From Erythrobacter sp. SCSIO 43205 (GTDB lineage Bacteria > Pseudomonadota > Alphaproteobacteria > Sphingomonadales > Sphingomonadaceae), in contig NZ_CP063202.1 in NCBI RefSeq assembly GCF_019904235.1, positions 1,860,001 to 1,924,000 of the forward strand: a stretch of 64,000 nucleotides of DNA, read 5' to 3'. This document shows, one piece after another, positions 37,864-45,738 of the stretch (the first letter of the stretch is position 1; every line of letters begins with the position of its first letter). Made by a program: the position numbers and the translations under genes. The notes below the pieces were generated by a model, which saw nothing but the letters and a program-made list of their open reading frames with translations, ran no database searches and was not told the DNA's origin.

Positions 37864-38309
37864 TAGACGGCCCACGCTTTCTGCCAGAAACGGCGTGGCA
37901 AGAGCAGAAAGTTGCCAAGGCGCGGCGCGCCGGCAATCTCAAGCAACTTATCGTCAGTCAAAAAAGCAGCGGTTGAGCCTAGGCAAATGCCTACGCAGCC
38001 GTCTCGCCAGACCAAATCACCGCGCTGTGCATTGCCGACCGGCTTGCGCACGAAATTTGCATCCACGGTGCGCAGAAGCGTTCCTTTGCCAATATCGCGC
38101 AAGGCTTGCCGCGCGCCCTTTTGGTCTGAATACCGCCCGCGATAATCCGCGCCGCGATCCTCGCCGGTGATAACCTTGGCCGCAGCGGTGGCGAACAAGA
38201 TGCAATCCCATTCACCCCATTTGAACGTGCGCCATTGGTTTTCCTGCATGAAAGCAGAAAGCGCCATTTCCCAATTGGGCAAGCGCACAGCCTCACCAAC
38301 CGCGCTCAT
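37863..38309 (-). CDS. Tail assembly protein, NlpC/P60-like (DUF6950)
   Basis: 148 residues. WGEWDCILFATAAAKVITG holds the cysteine expected in this papain-like family and GDLVWRDGCVGIC the second conserved block. Sits just before the hub gene, as the lambda K-type peptidase does. May open peptidoglycan at injection. Overlaps the next gene by four bases. Confidence 0.65.
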   Translation of the reverse strand: MSAVGEAVRLPNWEMALSAFMQENQWRTFKWGEWDCILFATAAAKVITGEDRGADYRGRYSDQKGARQALRDIGKGTLLRTVDANFVRKPVGNAQRGDLVWRDGCVGICLGSTAAFLTDDKLLEIAGAPRLGNFLLLPRRFWQKAWAV

Positions 38310-38968
38310 TTCAGCACCTGATCGCCAAAGCCGAACACGCCGCGCTCACCACTTCCGCCAACACCACCGCTGGCACTGCCGGATGTTCGCGCGCCGCCAT
38401 AATTGCCGTTTGCAATGGCTATGGATGCCCGCGCGCTTTCGTCGCCGGGGTCGTATTTAGATTGATCGAGATATGTTCGGTTGGATGCTTCCGAGAACAC
38501 CGAAAGATAGCTTTCAATGGCAACGCGAATGGTCTGCCCCTCGCTATCCCCGCCATGCGTGAGGGCCACCATCTTCCCGGTGTAGTAAGAGTGGAACCCG
38601 CCTTGCTGTGTGTCGTTCTCGTCGCGGATAATACGCCACAAACGCGCATCACGCCCGCGCCAGTTCGCAGGGTTGGACAGGAGCGCAAGATCGTCGTCGT
38701 CAAGCCCTTGGATGCCGGACAGGCGCGCTGTGACCGTCTCTGAGCCGCCTTCTTTCACCTTGACCGGAGACACATCGACAAAGCGCGCGGAAATACCAAG
38801 GAATTCCAAGCCGTCGAGATCATCATCACCCGTTCCGGTAGGCGTGACGTTAACCCCGCTCGTGTTTGCGCGCACCGGATCGCCCACAATGTCGAGCCAT
38901 GCGAACCAAACAGGATTGATAACCTCGGCATCAAGCGCCGCGCTGTGGGTTGCGTCGGGCAGAGACAC
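38306..38968 (-). CDS. Tail protein (DUF2163-like)
   Basis: 220 residues, beta-rich, ending in a glycine-serine-rich linker (TSGSASGGVGGSGERG). Position between the DUF6950-like protein and the distal tail protein suits tail-tip assembly. The family assignment is from memory of layout. Confidence 0.6.
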   Translation of the reverse strand: MSLPDATHSAALDAEVINPVWFAWLDIVGDPVRANTSGVNVTPTGTGDDDLDGLEFLGISARFVDVSPVKVKEGGSETVTARLSGIQGLDDDDLALLSNPANWRGRDARLWRIIRDENDTQQGGFHSYYTGKMVALTHGGDSEGQTIRVAIESYLSVFSEASNRTYLDQSKYDPGDESARASIAIANGNYGGARTSGSASGGVGGSGERGVFGFGDQVLK

Positions 38969-39570
38969 TAAAGCGCCTCCTCAACTTCAAAGCCGGTCGC
39001 AGATACCCCTTGCGATGTCGCCAAGCCGACAACGGAATCGGTTGGTGCCATCGGGATATATGGAGCAACCGTCTCGACCTCGGCATTGTCAGCCGGGGTT
39101 TCGGTTAGGCCGGGCTTGAATTGAGCCGTTGCTTGACCTGTGCCGTTGGTGACAAGATCAGCGGTGAGACATACCGCGCGTGCGTGCCCACTTGGCAAGG
39201 GGATCGTGATAAACTGCCCCGCTTGCAGAATGCGTGTGTTCGCCGTCATGCCGTCAAGCGCAAGGCTTTTGCCTGTGCCCGATGCCGTGGCAACACGAGG
39301 CTTTGGCCCGATATGCGTATTGCGCGGAAGCGGCCAGCGGAACCAATTGGCCGGGCCTTCAAGGGCAAACAGAAACGCGCGCCATTGGCGTTCATCAACT
39401 TCGGTTGCGATGCCCGAAATGGAGACGTTGCCTTGCCAAATCGCCACACCGGGACCGCCGAGAACCTTGCGCCGTCCGGTCCATGTTGAGCGGTTGACCT
39501 GCGTGGGGCTGGACAAGTTGAGGTTATCAAGCAAAAGCTCGTCGGGGAGGGGAACGGTGATCTCGCTCAT
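38968..39570 (-). CDS. Distal tail protein
   Basis: 200 residues, starting MSEITVPLPDELLL, with RKVLGGPGVAIWQGNVSISG and a long beta-rich C-terminus. Follows the tape measure gene with overlap, the position of distal-tail-like adaptors. No strong motif. Confidence 0.6.
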   Translation of the reverse strand: MSEITVPLPDELLLDNLNLSSPTQVNRSTWTGRRKVLGGPGVAIWQGNVSISGIATEVDERQWRAFLFALEGPANWFRWPLPRNTHIGPKPRVATASGTGKSLALDGMTANTRILQAGQFITIPLPSGHARAVCLTADLVTNGTGQATAQFKPGLTETPADNAEVETVAPYIPMAPTDSVVGLATSQGVSATGFEVEEAL

Positions 39571-42353
39571 ATTGACGGCCTTTGCGCGCGCCTAAGTGTC
39601 TCGTTTGCCGCCGCATCAATAATCGTCGGCGCGGTTTGGCGCTGCACTTCAACCGCAACACCTGTGGCCTCGGTGCGCACACGGGCAGCAAAGCCTGGAG
39701 CCTCTTCGATCATCACACGCACAACCCCGCCCGGCTGCACTCCACCGGATTGCAGGGCGTTCATGCGGCCAAGCGGTATAATCTGCCCGCTGCCCTGCGG
39801 AACAAAAGCCTCGACGCGCCCCGGTGCCGCGCCTTCATTGACGCGATACGGACGACCGCTTTGCACAAAGCCACCAGACGAGCGACCGAACAGCCCACCG
39901 ATAGCGGACAGAACCCCGCCGAACCCGCCAGAACCAAAGCCCCCCTCTTGCCCTGCCAGCGCCTCGGCAAGCGGCCCAAACACGTTCTTATCGAGGAATA
40001 TGCCGATCAGATCGCGCAGGAATGGATCTTCAATGCCAAGCGCGTTTGTCATTGCGTCGGTGATTGTCTCGTTCAGGCGTTCAATTCGGCGTACTGCCGC
40101 TTCTTCGACGCGCGTCTCGGTGTCTTTTGCATCAATTCCATAGCGCTCAAGTGGCGAGGCAAATTGGCGGTTGATCTGCTCCCGCCTATCTTCCGCCGTC
40201 GCATCCAGCGCGTCTCGCGCAACCCGCGCGCGCTCTTTGTCTGCTTCCAGTGCCGTGTTACTGGCAATGATGCTTTCAAGCCGCGAGCGCAGCAAATCAT
40301 CCTCGGCGGAGAGCAGTCGTTGAGCAATATCCCGGCGTTCTCGTTCCGTATCCGCCAGATCAAACTCAAGTCGCAACGCATCCAATTGAGCGCGCCCACG
40401 TTCTTCAGCAAGATCGCGGTTGCGTTGCTCGATCTCGGCTTGCTCGCGAAAAGCAATCGCTTGACCAAGCAGTCCGCGATTGCCGGATGCAATGATATTG
40501 CCCTGCTCGTCAATCTGGGCTTCCACGCCATAAAGCGCGTCGATCTGGTCAAGCAGGGCCTTGCGCTGCTCTTCCGTCAAATCCTTGTTCGAATTGACCT
40601 CATCGCGCCGCGCGTTCGCTTGGCTTTCGAGAATGTCCCGTTCAAGGTCTGCACGCTCCTCAGCCGAAGTGGCAAGCGCCAACTTGGCCTGTAAGATTTC
40701 CTCATCCGCGCGACGCTGGTCCTCGTAGAAACGACGCAGGACTTCCGCCGGATCGGTGATGGTAGTGCGCGAACCGCCGCCGCTTGATGTGGTTGGAGAT
40801 GTGCCAGTGGGGGAAGTTGGTGGCCCGCCTGCGTTAAAATCAACACCATTGATAACACCCGCAATGATAGCATTGCGCTTGCGTGTCAGTTGGCGAAATT
40901 CATTGTCTATAGCTTCGGCTTCGCGGTCCAATGATCCGCGCCGCGTGTCCCCATTGCGCTGCCTAGCCAAGCCCGACGCAGTTTGATTTAACTCCGGCGA
41001 ATTGCGCGCGCGATTGTTCGCAACCCGACGGCGATTGTTTTCTGTAATGTCGAGATCGACCAATGCAACGGCGGTTCGGATAGCCTGTTGCTGCAAGGCG
41101 TAAAGTTCGCCCTTCGCCGTCTTGGCAGCGCCGGTAACACCGTCGATGCCATCTTTAGCAGTATCAGAGGCAATGCCGACCGAATCCATAGCCACACCAG
41201 CTTCGCGTAGCTTGGCCTCCATTTCATCAGCTTCTTTTGCAGCCGTGTCAGCGCTTCGATTAAGCTGGTCAATGCGCTGCTGCGCGCTGTTGGCCTCAGT
41301 CGCGACATAAGCCAACCCAACCGCAACCGCACTAATTGCCAACCCAACCGGCCCGCCAAATGCAGTGAGCAATGCGCGACCGGTCGCGGTCGCAGCTGCG
41401 CCAAGAGCAACGGTCGCGAGCCGAGCCCGAACAAGGTTCGAAACATAGCCCACGCCAAGGCCGGTCGCGACAATTGCGATCAGCGGAATCAGCACGTCCA
41501 AGTTATCGGCCAGGGCATTGATACCCGCAGCCAAAGCTTCCGAAGTTCCGGTCGCAGCGTCAGCTTCGCCAACATAAACGGTGAGAGCGCTTGTCAGGCC
41601 CTCGACTGCACCAGAAAGGGTGATCGTTGCCTTCGAAGCACGCTCGTCAAGCTGACTGGAGCCTGATAGGATCGAGTTGAAAAACTCCTCGCTTGTCACA
41701 GTGCCATCAAGCATTGCGGCGCGAAGCTTATTCACATCACCCCCGAAACGCTCAGAGGCAGCGGCGGCTTGCAGAAGCGGGCGAAGGCCACCTTCGTTAA
41801 TCTGGCTGTATTCCTCGGCTCGCACAGTGCCGCTTGCAAGCGCTTGCGAGAGGCCAAGAATAGCGCCTTGCGCTTGTGTCGCGCTTGTGCCCGTAATGAG
41901 CAATGCTTGGGAAGTCGCCTCGGTAAGCCGCAACACTTGCTCTTCGCTGGCGTTGAAGCTGCGTCCCGCGTCAGTCGCTTTGCCGTAAAGCTCGGCAAGG
42001 CCATTGATCGAAACGCCGTATTTTTGCGCCAGTTCAAGCAAGCGACCCTGGACAACGGTTAGGCGCTCACCCTCAAGCCCTGCCACGCGCAATTGGTTTT
42101 GCAACCGCGTGAAATTGTCCGCTAAAGCAGCCAACTCGCGCCCCGTAAACGCCGTCGCCAGTGTTGCAGCAAGGCTCTTTACACCAATAGCAATCGAACT
42201 GCTCGACCGGCGAAACTCGCTTTCAAGCTTGCGCACACGGCTTTCTTGCCGCCCAAGTTGCTGATCGACCGTGCGTGTGGCGCTGCGAAGTTCCGCTTGG
42301 TAGCGGTCCACTTTCGCGCGCAATTCCAACGTGACTGGATCAATTTCAGGGAT
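39567..42353 (-). CDS. Tail length tape measure protein
   Basis: About 928 residues; long alpha-helical protein. The N-terminal tape-measure region has EIDPVTLELRAKVDRYQAEL, and KSLAATLATAFTGRELAALA. A membrane-active central segment and a Gln/Arg-rich coiled coil follow. Sets tail length. The start is odd: an in-frame ATC at 42353 has AGGAG seven bases upstream and begins at the expected N-terminus, whereas the only standard codon (TTG at 42383) has no ribosome site. Confidence 0.85.
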   Translation of the reverse strand: MPEIDPVTLELRAKVDRYQAELRSATRTVDQQLGRQESRVRKLESEFRRSSSSIAIGVKSLAATLATAFTGRELAALADNFTRLQNQLRVAGLEGERLTVVQGRLLELAQKYGVSINGLAELYGKATDAGRSFNASEEQVLRLTEATSQALLITGTSATQAQGAILGLSQALASGTVRAEEYSQINEGGLRPLLQAAAASERFGGDVNKLRAAMLDGTVTSEEFFNSILSGSSQLDERASKATITLSGAVEGLTSALTVYVGEADAATGTSEALAAGINALADNLDVLIPLIAIVATGLGVGYVSNLVRARLATVALGAAATATGRALLTAFGGPVGLAISAVAVGLAYVATEANSAQQRIDQLNRSADTAAKEADEMEAKLREAGVAMDSVGIASDTAKDGIDGVTGAAKTAKGELYALQQQAIRTAVALVDLDITENNRRRVANNRARNSPELNQTASGLARQRNGDTRRGSLDREAEAIDNEFRQLTRKRNAIIAGVINGVDFNAGGPPTSPTGTSPTTSSGGGSRTTITDPAEVLRRFYEDQRRADEEILQAKLALATSAEERADLERDILESQANARRDEVNSNKDLTEEQRKALLDQIDALYGVEAQIDEQGNIIASGNRGLLGQAIAFREQAEIEQRNRDLAEERGRAQLDALRLEFDLADTERERRDIAQRLLSAEDDLLRSRLESIIASNTALEADKERARVARDALDATAEDRREQINRQFASPLERYGIDAKDTETRVEEAAVRRIERLNETITDAMTNALGIEDPFLRDLIGIFLDKNVFGPLAEALAGQEGGFGSGGFGGVLSAIGGLFGRSSGGFVQSGRPYRVNEGAAPGRVEAFVPQGSGQIIPLGRMNALQSGGVQPGGVVRVMIEEAPGFAARVRTEATGVAVEVQRQTAPTIIDAAANETLRRAQRPSI

Positions 42354-42428
42354 TGTCTTGCTCCTGCGCGTATGCGCGGGCAAGATAGGGCGGGAAATTG
42401 GAGCGGCTTACCGCCGTAAGGAGACAAG

Positions 42429-42734
42429 ATGCTTCAAATTATAGGTTGGCTCGGTTGCGTAATGTTGGCGGTAAAGCTGCTAGAGATAAGTGCAAATCCG
42501 GCCTACATTGGAAAGAACGGAAAGCCCCTGCCTGCGATTTTCGCACCATTGATAATTGGGTGGGCCGCTGTTTTTGGTTTCGCGCTCTGGCTTTTTGTCC
42601 AAGGCTCTCAGTTTGAAGGAATGGCGGCGCGCTCGCCTGAAAGCTTAACCTCTTACACTCCACTCTCACCTCGCGAAGTGGAGTGTATCAACAATGCGAA
42701 GACGGATACGGAAATTCTTGCGTGCGGCAATTAG
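42429..42734 (+). CDS. Small two-transmembrane phage protein on the opposite strand
   Basis: 101 residues with two hydrophobic segments (IGWLGCVMLAVKLLEI; PLIIGWAAVFGFALWLFVQG) and a soluble cysteine-containing tail. AAGGAG precedes the ATG. It runs against the late genes, starting 76 bases upstream of the tape measure start, and ends overlapping the RHH gene tail to tail. Unknown; a membrane moron such as a superinfection-exclusion protein is possible. Confidence 0.6.
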   Translation: MLQIIGWLGCVMLAVKLLEISANPAYIGKNGKPLPAIFAPLIIGWAAVFGFALWLFVQGSQFEGMAARSPESLTSYTPLSPREVECINNAKTDTEILACGN

Positions 42735-42910
42735 CCTAGCCGTTTGCTCAAAATGCGACGAATTGCCTCAGGGCGCGACGGCTTGTCGGACTGACATTCT
42801 CGCCATTCATCCAACGCGTTTAACATTGATCGCTCAATACGGACTGTGATCGCTTCGCTATCGACGCGAGGCCTACCCATCCTCTTTTTAATGTTATTTA
42901 GTGTTGACAT
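42731..42910 (-). CDS. Ribbon-helix-helix DNA-binding protein
   Basis: 59 residues. ITVRIERSMLNALDEW is the beta strand and first helix, and SRPEAIRRILSKRLG the second helix of an Arc/CopG-type RHH fold. A lysine/arginine-rich lead (NNIKKRMGRPRVD) precedes it. It is divergent from the 43001-44455 operon across a 90-base gap holding a GGGAA-N8-TTCCC dyad, so it probably represses that promoter and its own. Confidence 0.75.
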   Translation of the reverse strand: MSTLNNIKKRMGRPRVDSEAITVRIERSMLNALDEWRECQSDKPSRPEAIRRILSKRLG

Positions 42911-43000
42911 GACGACTTTGTAACGCCATAAAGTTCGGACGGCAAGGGAAATCCTACCTTCCCCGCCGCCCTAACCGAAACCGAACCCAAGGAGTTCGAT
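42911..43000. promoter_or_regulatory. Divergent promoter/operator region of the inner cassette
   Basis: Ninety bases between the divergent RHH gene and the operon. It contains the dyad GGGAA (42946-42950) and TTCCC (42959-42963), flanked by GGC/GCC, and AAGGAG for the first ORF at 42989-42994. The dyad is a plausible RHH operator. Confidence 0.45.
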
Positions 43001-43135
43001 ATGGCTACTAATGTGATACAGTTTCCGCGCCGCGCTGCCAATGACAATGAATTGGCACCATTCCCCGCAACGGACCAAGGTCTTGATCGGCCTGCGCGCC
43101 TTTACCGCGTTCTTGACGCACGGAGGGCCGCATGA
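43001..43135 (+). CDS. Small phage protein, first gene of the inner operon
   Basis: 44 residues (starts MATNVIQFPRRAANDNEL, ends RRAA), with AAGGAG seven bases upstream. The stop overlaps the next ATG (ATGA). A short, basic and polar peptide without a recognised fold. Confidence 0.6.
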   Translation: MATNVIQFPRRAANDNELAPFPATDQGLDRPARLYRVLDARRAA

Positions 43136-43410
43136 ACAGCATTAGCCAAGCTTCACCCGCTTTCATCTATCCTGAGCCAGACACCGGCAGTGCCAGTGTT
43201 GATCTTTCGCACGTCGCGACCCTGCTCGATGTCATTATCGACATCAATGACGAAATGACGGCAATGCAGGCTCCTGAGGCCATGCAGCGCCTGTCTGACC
43301 GCTCGATGAATCTGGGCCTGATCGCTCACGAGCTTGTGCAGCGCGCACAGGCTGACTTGAACCCCGCGCCAACCGCTATCATTGCCACATTCAACAGAAA
43401 GGCCGCTTGA
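43132..43410 (+). CDS. Phage protein of unknown function, inner operon
   Basis: 92 residues, mainly helical (LSHVATLLDVIIDINDEMTA; NLGLIAHELVQRAQADL). Overlaps its neighbours on both sides by one to four bases. No recognised domain. Confidence 0.6.
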   Translation: MNSISQASPAFIYPEPDTGSASVDLSHVATLLDVIIDINDEMTAMQAPEAMQRLSDRSMNLGLIAHELVQRAQADLNPAPTAIIATFNRKAA

Positions 43411-43988
43411 TGCCTACCGCAACCAAAATCGAACTCCCCGCGCTCCAGATCGAGCGCCTTTCCCTCAACCTCGTCGGTGACAGCCCGCTTATCGTTCACG
43501 CTTGGAGCGAGAAGGCGAAGAAGCAAATGCTCGACAAGCAAATGAAGAAGGCCAGTAAAGGCAAAGAGGCCAAAGACCCCGAAGCCGACTACGAGGCCTG
43601 CTTCTACCGCACCGAAAAGGGCGCATATGGCTTTCCCGCCATTGGCGTAAAATCCGCGATGGTTTCGGCTTGTCGGTTCGTTGATATGAAAATGACCGAA
43701 GCACGCGGCGCGTTCCACATCGACTGCGAAATGCTCGAAATCCACGGCGAGCCGCGACCACGCGAGGACATGGTGCGCGTCGGCATGGGAACGGCTGATA
43801 TTCGCTATCGGCCGGAATTCCCCGAATGGACTATGCCTGTCGAAGTGAAGTTTAACGCCAACGCGGTCAGCGCAGAGCAGATTGCAAACCTGCTCAACAC
43901 CGCTGGCTTTGCTATCGGGATTGGCGAGTGGCGCCCTGAAAAGAACGGCCAATATGGCCGGTTCCACGTCGAAGGAAGTCAGCCATGA
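43410..43988 (+). CDS. Conserved phage protein with faint Cas7/RAMP-like features
   Basis: 192 residues. LSLNLVGDSPLIVHAW at the N-terminus, GFPAIGVKSAMVSACR in the middle, and IGEWRPEKNGQYGRFHV at the C-terminus. The middle block has the spacing of the RAMP glycine-rich helix (GSSLKGALRS-type) and the end a Gly-rich turn. From memory, such proteins occur in many phages with the next gene as a pair. RAMP homology is only a pattern suggestion. ATG overlaps the upstream stop (TGATG). Confidence 0.65.
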   Translation: MPTATKIELPALQIERLSLNLVGDSPLIVHAWSEKAKKQMLDKQMKKASKGKEAKDPEADYEACFYRTEKGAYGFPAIGVKSAMVSACRFVDMKMTEARGAFHIDCEMLEIHGEPRPREDMVRVGMGTADIRYRPEFPEWTMPVEVKFNANAVSAEQIANLLNTAGFAIGIGEWRPEKNGQYGRFHVEGSQP

Positions 43989-44455
43989 TCTACAAATGGA
44001 AAACAGGCTCCAAGGCGCTCGTCGATGCGCAAGTAGCAGGCGAGGAAATCGAGCGCCTCCGCGTCCACCAGAATGGGCGGCTTGAGGCCCGCGATTTGGT
44101 CGAAGCTTCGCGCGATGCCAATGCACCACTTCACCCCGCCTTCGAGTGGGACAACAACATAGCTGCTGAGAAATTCCGCGTCGAACAGGCCAAATACATG
44201 ATCCGCTCGGTCGAGGTTGTTGTACAGAAGGGTGACGAGAAACAAGCGCCTATTCGCGCGTTTGTCTCGGTTGTCCGCGACAACGACCGCAGTTATACCT
44301 CAACCTTCCACGCCCTTAGTGACTCCGAGCTTCGCCAGCAGGTAGTCGCGCAGGCATGGAAAGAACTGGAAGCGTGGCAAAAACGCCATGCAGAGCTCGT
44401 CGAATTCGCCGGCATATTTGCCAAAATCGAAGAGGCTCGGATCGCCAGTGAATAG
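43985..44455 (+). CDS. Conserved phage protein, partner of the preceding gene
   Basis: 156 residues. It begins MIYKWKTGSKALVDAQVAGE, with the block APLHPAFEWDNNIAAEKFRV, and a charged helical C-terminus. ATGA overlap implies coupled translation with the preceding gene. Function unknown. Last gene before the pentamer tract and terminator. Confidence 0.65.
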   Translation: MIYKWKTGSKALVDAQVAGEEIERLRVHQNGRLEARDLVEASRDANAPLHPAFEWDNNIAAEKFRVEQAKYMIRSVEVVVQKGDEKQAPIRAFVSVVRDNDRSYTSTFHALSDSELRQQVVAQAWKELEAWQKRHAELVEFAGIFAKIEEARIASE

Positions 44456-44470
44456 GATCCGAAACATGGC

Positions 44471-44587
44471 AGGCATGGCGGGGTTGGGCGAGGCGCGTCG
44501 AGGCCGGTTTAGGCTAGGCATGGCTTGTCGAGGCAGGCGAGGCAAGGCCTGGTGAGGCACGGTATGGTATGGCCCGGTATGGCAGGC
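44471..44587. repeat. Degenerate tandem GGCAN-type pentamer tract
   Basis: About 23 contiguous five-base units, mostly nGGCn (for example AGGCA, TGGCG, AGGCG, AGGCC, AGGCT), with one register shift near 44535. The plus strand is G-rich and C-poor; later units are GGTAT. It is intergenic, between the last operon gene and the terminator, so it would be in the 3' end of the operon RNA. Confidence 0.8.
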
Positions 44588-44595
44588 TACCCACG

Positions 44596-44622
44596 AAGGG
44601 GGCGGTTTATCCGCCCCCTTTT
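44596..44622. terminator. Bidirectional intrinsic terminator
   Basis: Stem GGGGGCGG (44598-44605), loop TTTAT, stem CCGCCCCC (44611-44618) and TTTT, with AA/TT extending it. It ends the plus-strand operon and can act on the minus strand; the stop codon of the minus-strand chaperone extension is inside its loop. Confidence 0.8.
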
Positions 44623-44789
44623 ACCATTGCACCATGTGCCGACATGAACCGCTTGAGCTCGTCGGATGCCTCTTTGGGCTTTGCGGAGTCGGGGTTTTGC
44701 GCCTCGTTGTGTGCTTCAAGGGCTTCGAGATAATCGGATAGGTCGGCGCTGCGCCAATCCAGCCCAAGCGCGCCGCAATTAGCGATCAC
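44607..44789 (-). CDS. Tail assembly chaperone C-terminal extension (frameshift product or stand-alone)
   Basis: 60 residues from GTG (IANCGALGLDWRSADLSDYL). The frame is open upstream through the nine-A run and matches a -1 slip from the preceding gene, which would make a ~211-residue fusion, as for lambda G/GT. A GTG start overlapping the upstream stop also exists, so separate translation is possible (GTA-like proteins of ~60 residues are known). Confidence 0.65.
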   Translation of the reverse strand: MIANCGALGLDWRSADLSDYLEALEAHNEAQNPDSAKPKEASDELKRFMSAHGAMVKGGG

Positions 44790-45241
44790 TTGCCCTTTTC
44801 GGAATCGTTCATTTCGCCCGGCTCGCTTTCCGCTTTTTTTTTATCGGAAAGCTGCACGCCATGAATGGCCGCGTGAAGGATGCGCCATGCAAGGACAACG
44901 CCCTCAGCCATCGGGCGCGCAGGATATACGTAATTGTCAACCAAGGAGCGCGCGAGGTTTGGCCCCACTTCGATCTCCTGGCCTTCGACCACGGCATTGT
45001 CGCCACCGATGATACCAAGGCGGATTGTCTCGCGCACATCGGCAATTGTGGCAGAACCGCCGCCGATAAAAAGGAATGTGGGGTCGTCCTTGGAGCCTTC
45101 CGCGCCGATACTGCCGCGCAGACGTTCCTCAATCGTCAAAATGGACGCATCGGTCTTCCGTTCCAGTTCCATGATTTGTGGAAGCGGAAGCCAGAACCGA
45201 TAGCGCCCATCAGCGAAGTCGAGGTCAATTGCGGTGTCCAC
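44786..45241 (-). CDS. Tail assembly chaperone (GTA gp10-like)
   Basis: 151 residues, with DLDFADGRYRFWLPLPQIME and ETIRLGIIGG, resembling the gene transfer agent gp10-type tail protein. Ends in a lysine-rich tail coded by GAT plus nine A. It overlaps the 60-residue ORF by four bases. Helps load the tape measure during tail assembly. Confidence 0.7.
   Translation of the reverse strand: MDTAIDLDFADGRYRFWLPLPQIMELERKTDASILTIEERLRGSIGAEGSKDDPTFLFIGGGSATIADVRETIRLGIIGGDNAVVEGQEIEVGPNLARSLVDNYVYPARPMAEGVVLAWRILHAAIHGVQLSDKKKAESEPGEMNDSEKGK
44834..44842 (-). promoter_or_regulatory. Candidate -1 programmed frameshift site (nine A)
   Basis: Minus strand GAT AAA AAA AAA GCG: nine A read as Lys-Lys-Lys. 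A one-base back slip enters the frame of the downstream ORF (44834 and 44789 are in one frame), open for ~75 codons until 44607. This is the classical tail chaperone arrangement. Confidence 0.6.
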
Positions 45242-45251
45242 CGCTTATCCT

Positions 45252-45698
45252 TTATGGTGCGGCGGTGTAGGTGACAGCGCCGTCGCTGGCGAGGGTGATT
45301 TCCGCACTGCCCGGATTGTCGAGCGAGAGGTTGAGGTTCGAAGAGGTCATCATGAACGGGCCAGTGAAGGTGCCGAGCAACACGCCCGCGTCGGTGCCGT
45401 CGCGCTGGTATGCTTCGATGGTGTAGTTCTTCGACACGCCAAGAGCCGCACGCACGTTTTCGATTTCGTCAGCGTTGGTGAGGCCGGTTGCAGTGATGTC
45501 GGTTTGCTTGCCAGTTGGCTGCACGCGGCGCTGTGGAACCTCACCCGGCTTCGCACAATCGCGGACAAAGCGATCTTGCGTGTTTACCGTCTCGTTGACC
45601 GTCGCGTCCTGCAAACCGCAAATCGCGGTGAAAGTTTCGGGATCTCCGTCATCGCCAATCTTGACGAGAGCAAAATCAATTTCCGTGGGGACCGACAT
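45252..45698 (-). CDS. Major tail tube protein
   Basis: 148 residues, beta-rich, with ATVNETVNTQDRFVRDC and TDAGVLLGTFTGPFMMTSS, similar to GTA gp9-type tail tube proteins. Position just before the chaperone pair is the usual one. AAGGAG before ATG. Confidence 0.7.
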   Translation of the reverse strand: MSVPTEIDFALVKIGDDGDPETFTAICGLQDATVNETVNTQDRFVRDCAKPGEVPQRRVQPTGKQTDITATGLTNADEIENVRAALGVSKNYTIEAYQRDGTDAGVLLGTFTGPFMMTSSNLNLSLDNPGSAEITLASDGAVTYTAAP

Positions 45699-45738
45699 TA
45701 AAGGCTCCTTCGCGTGTCATACGCGATGGAGTTAGGCG

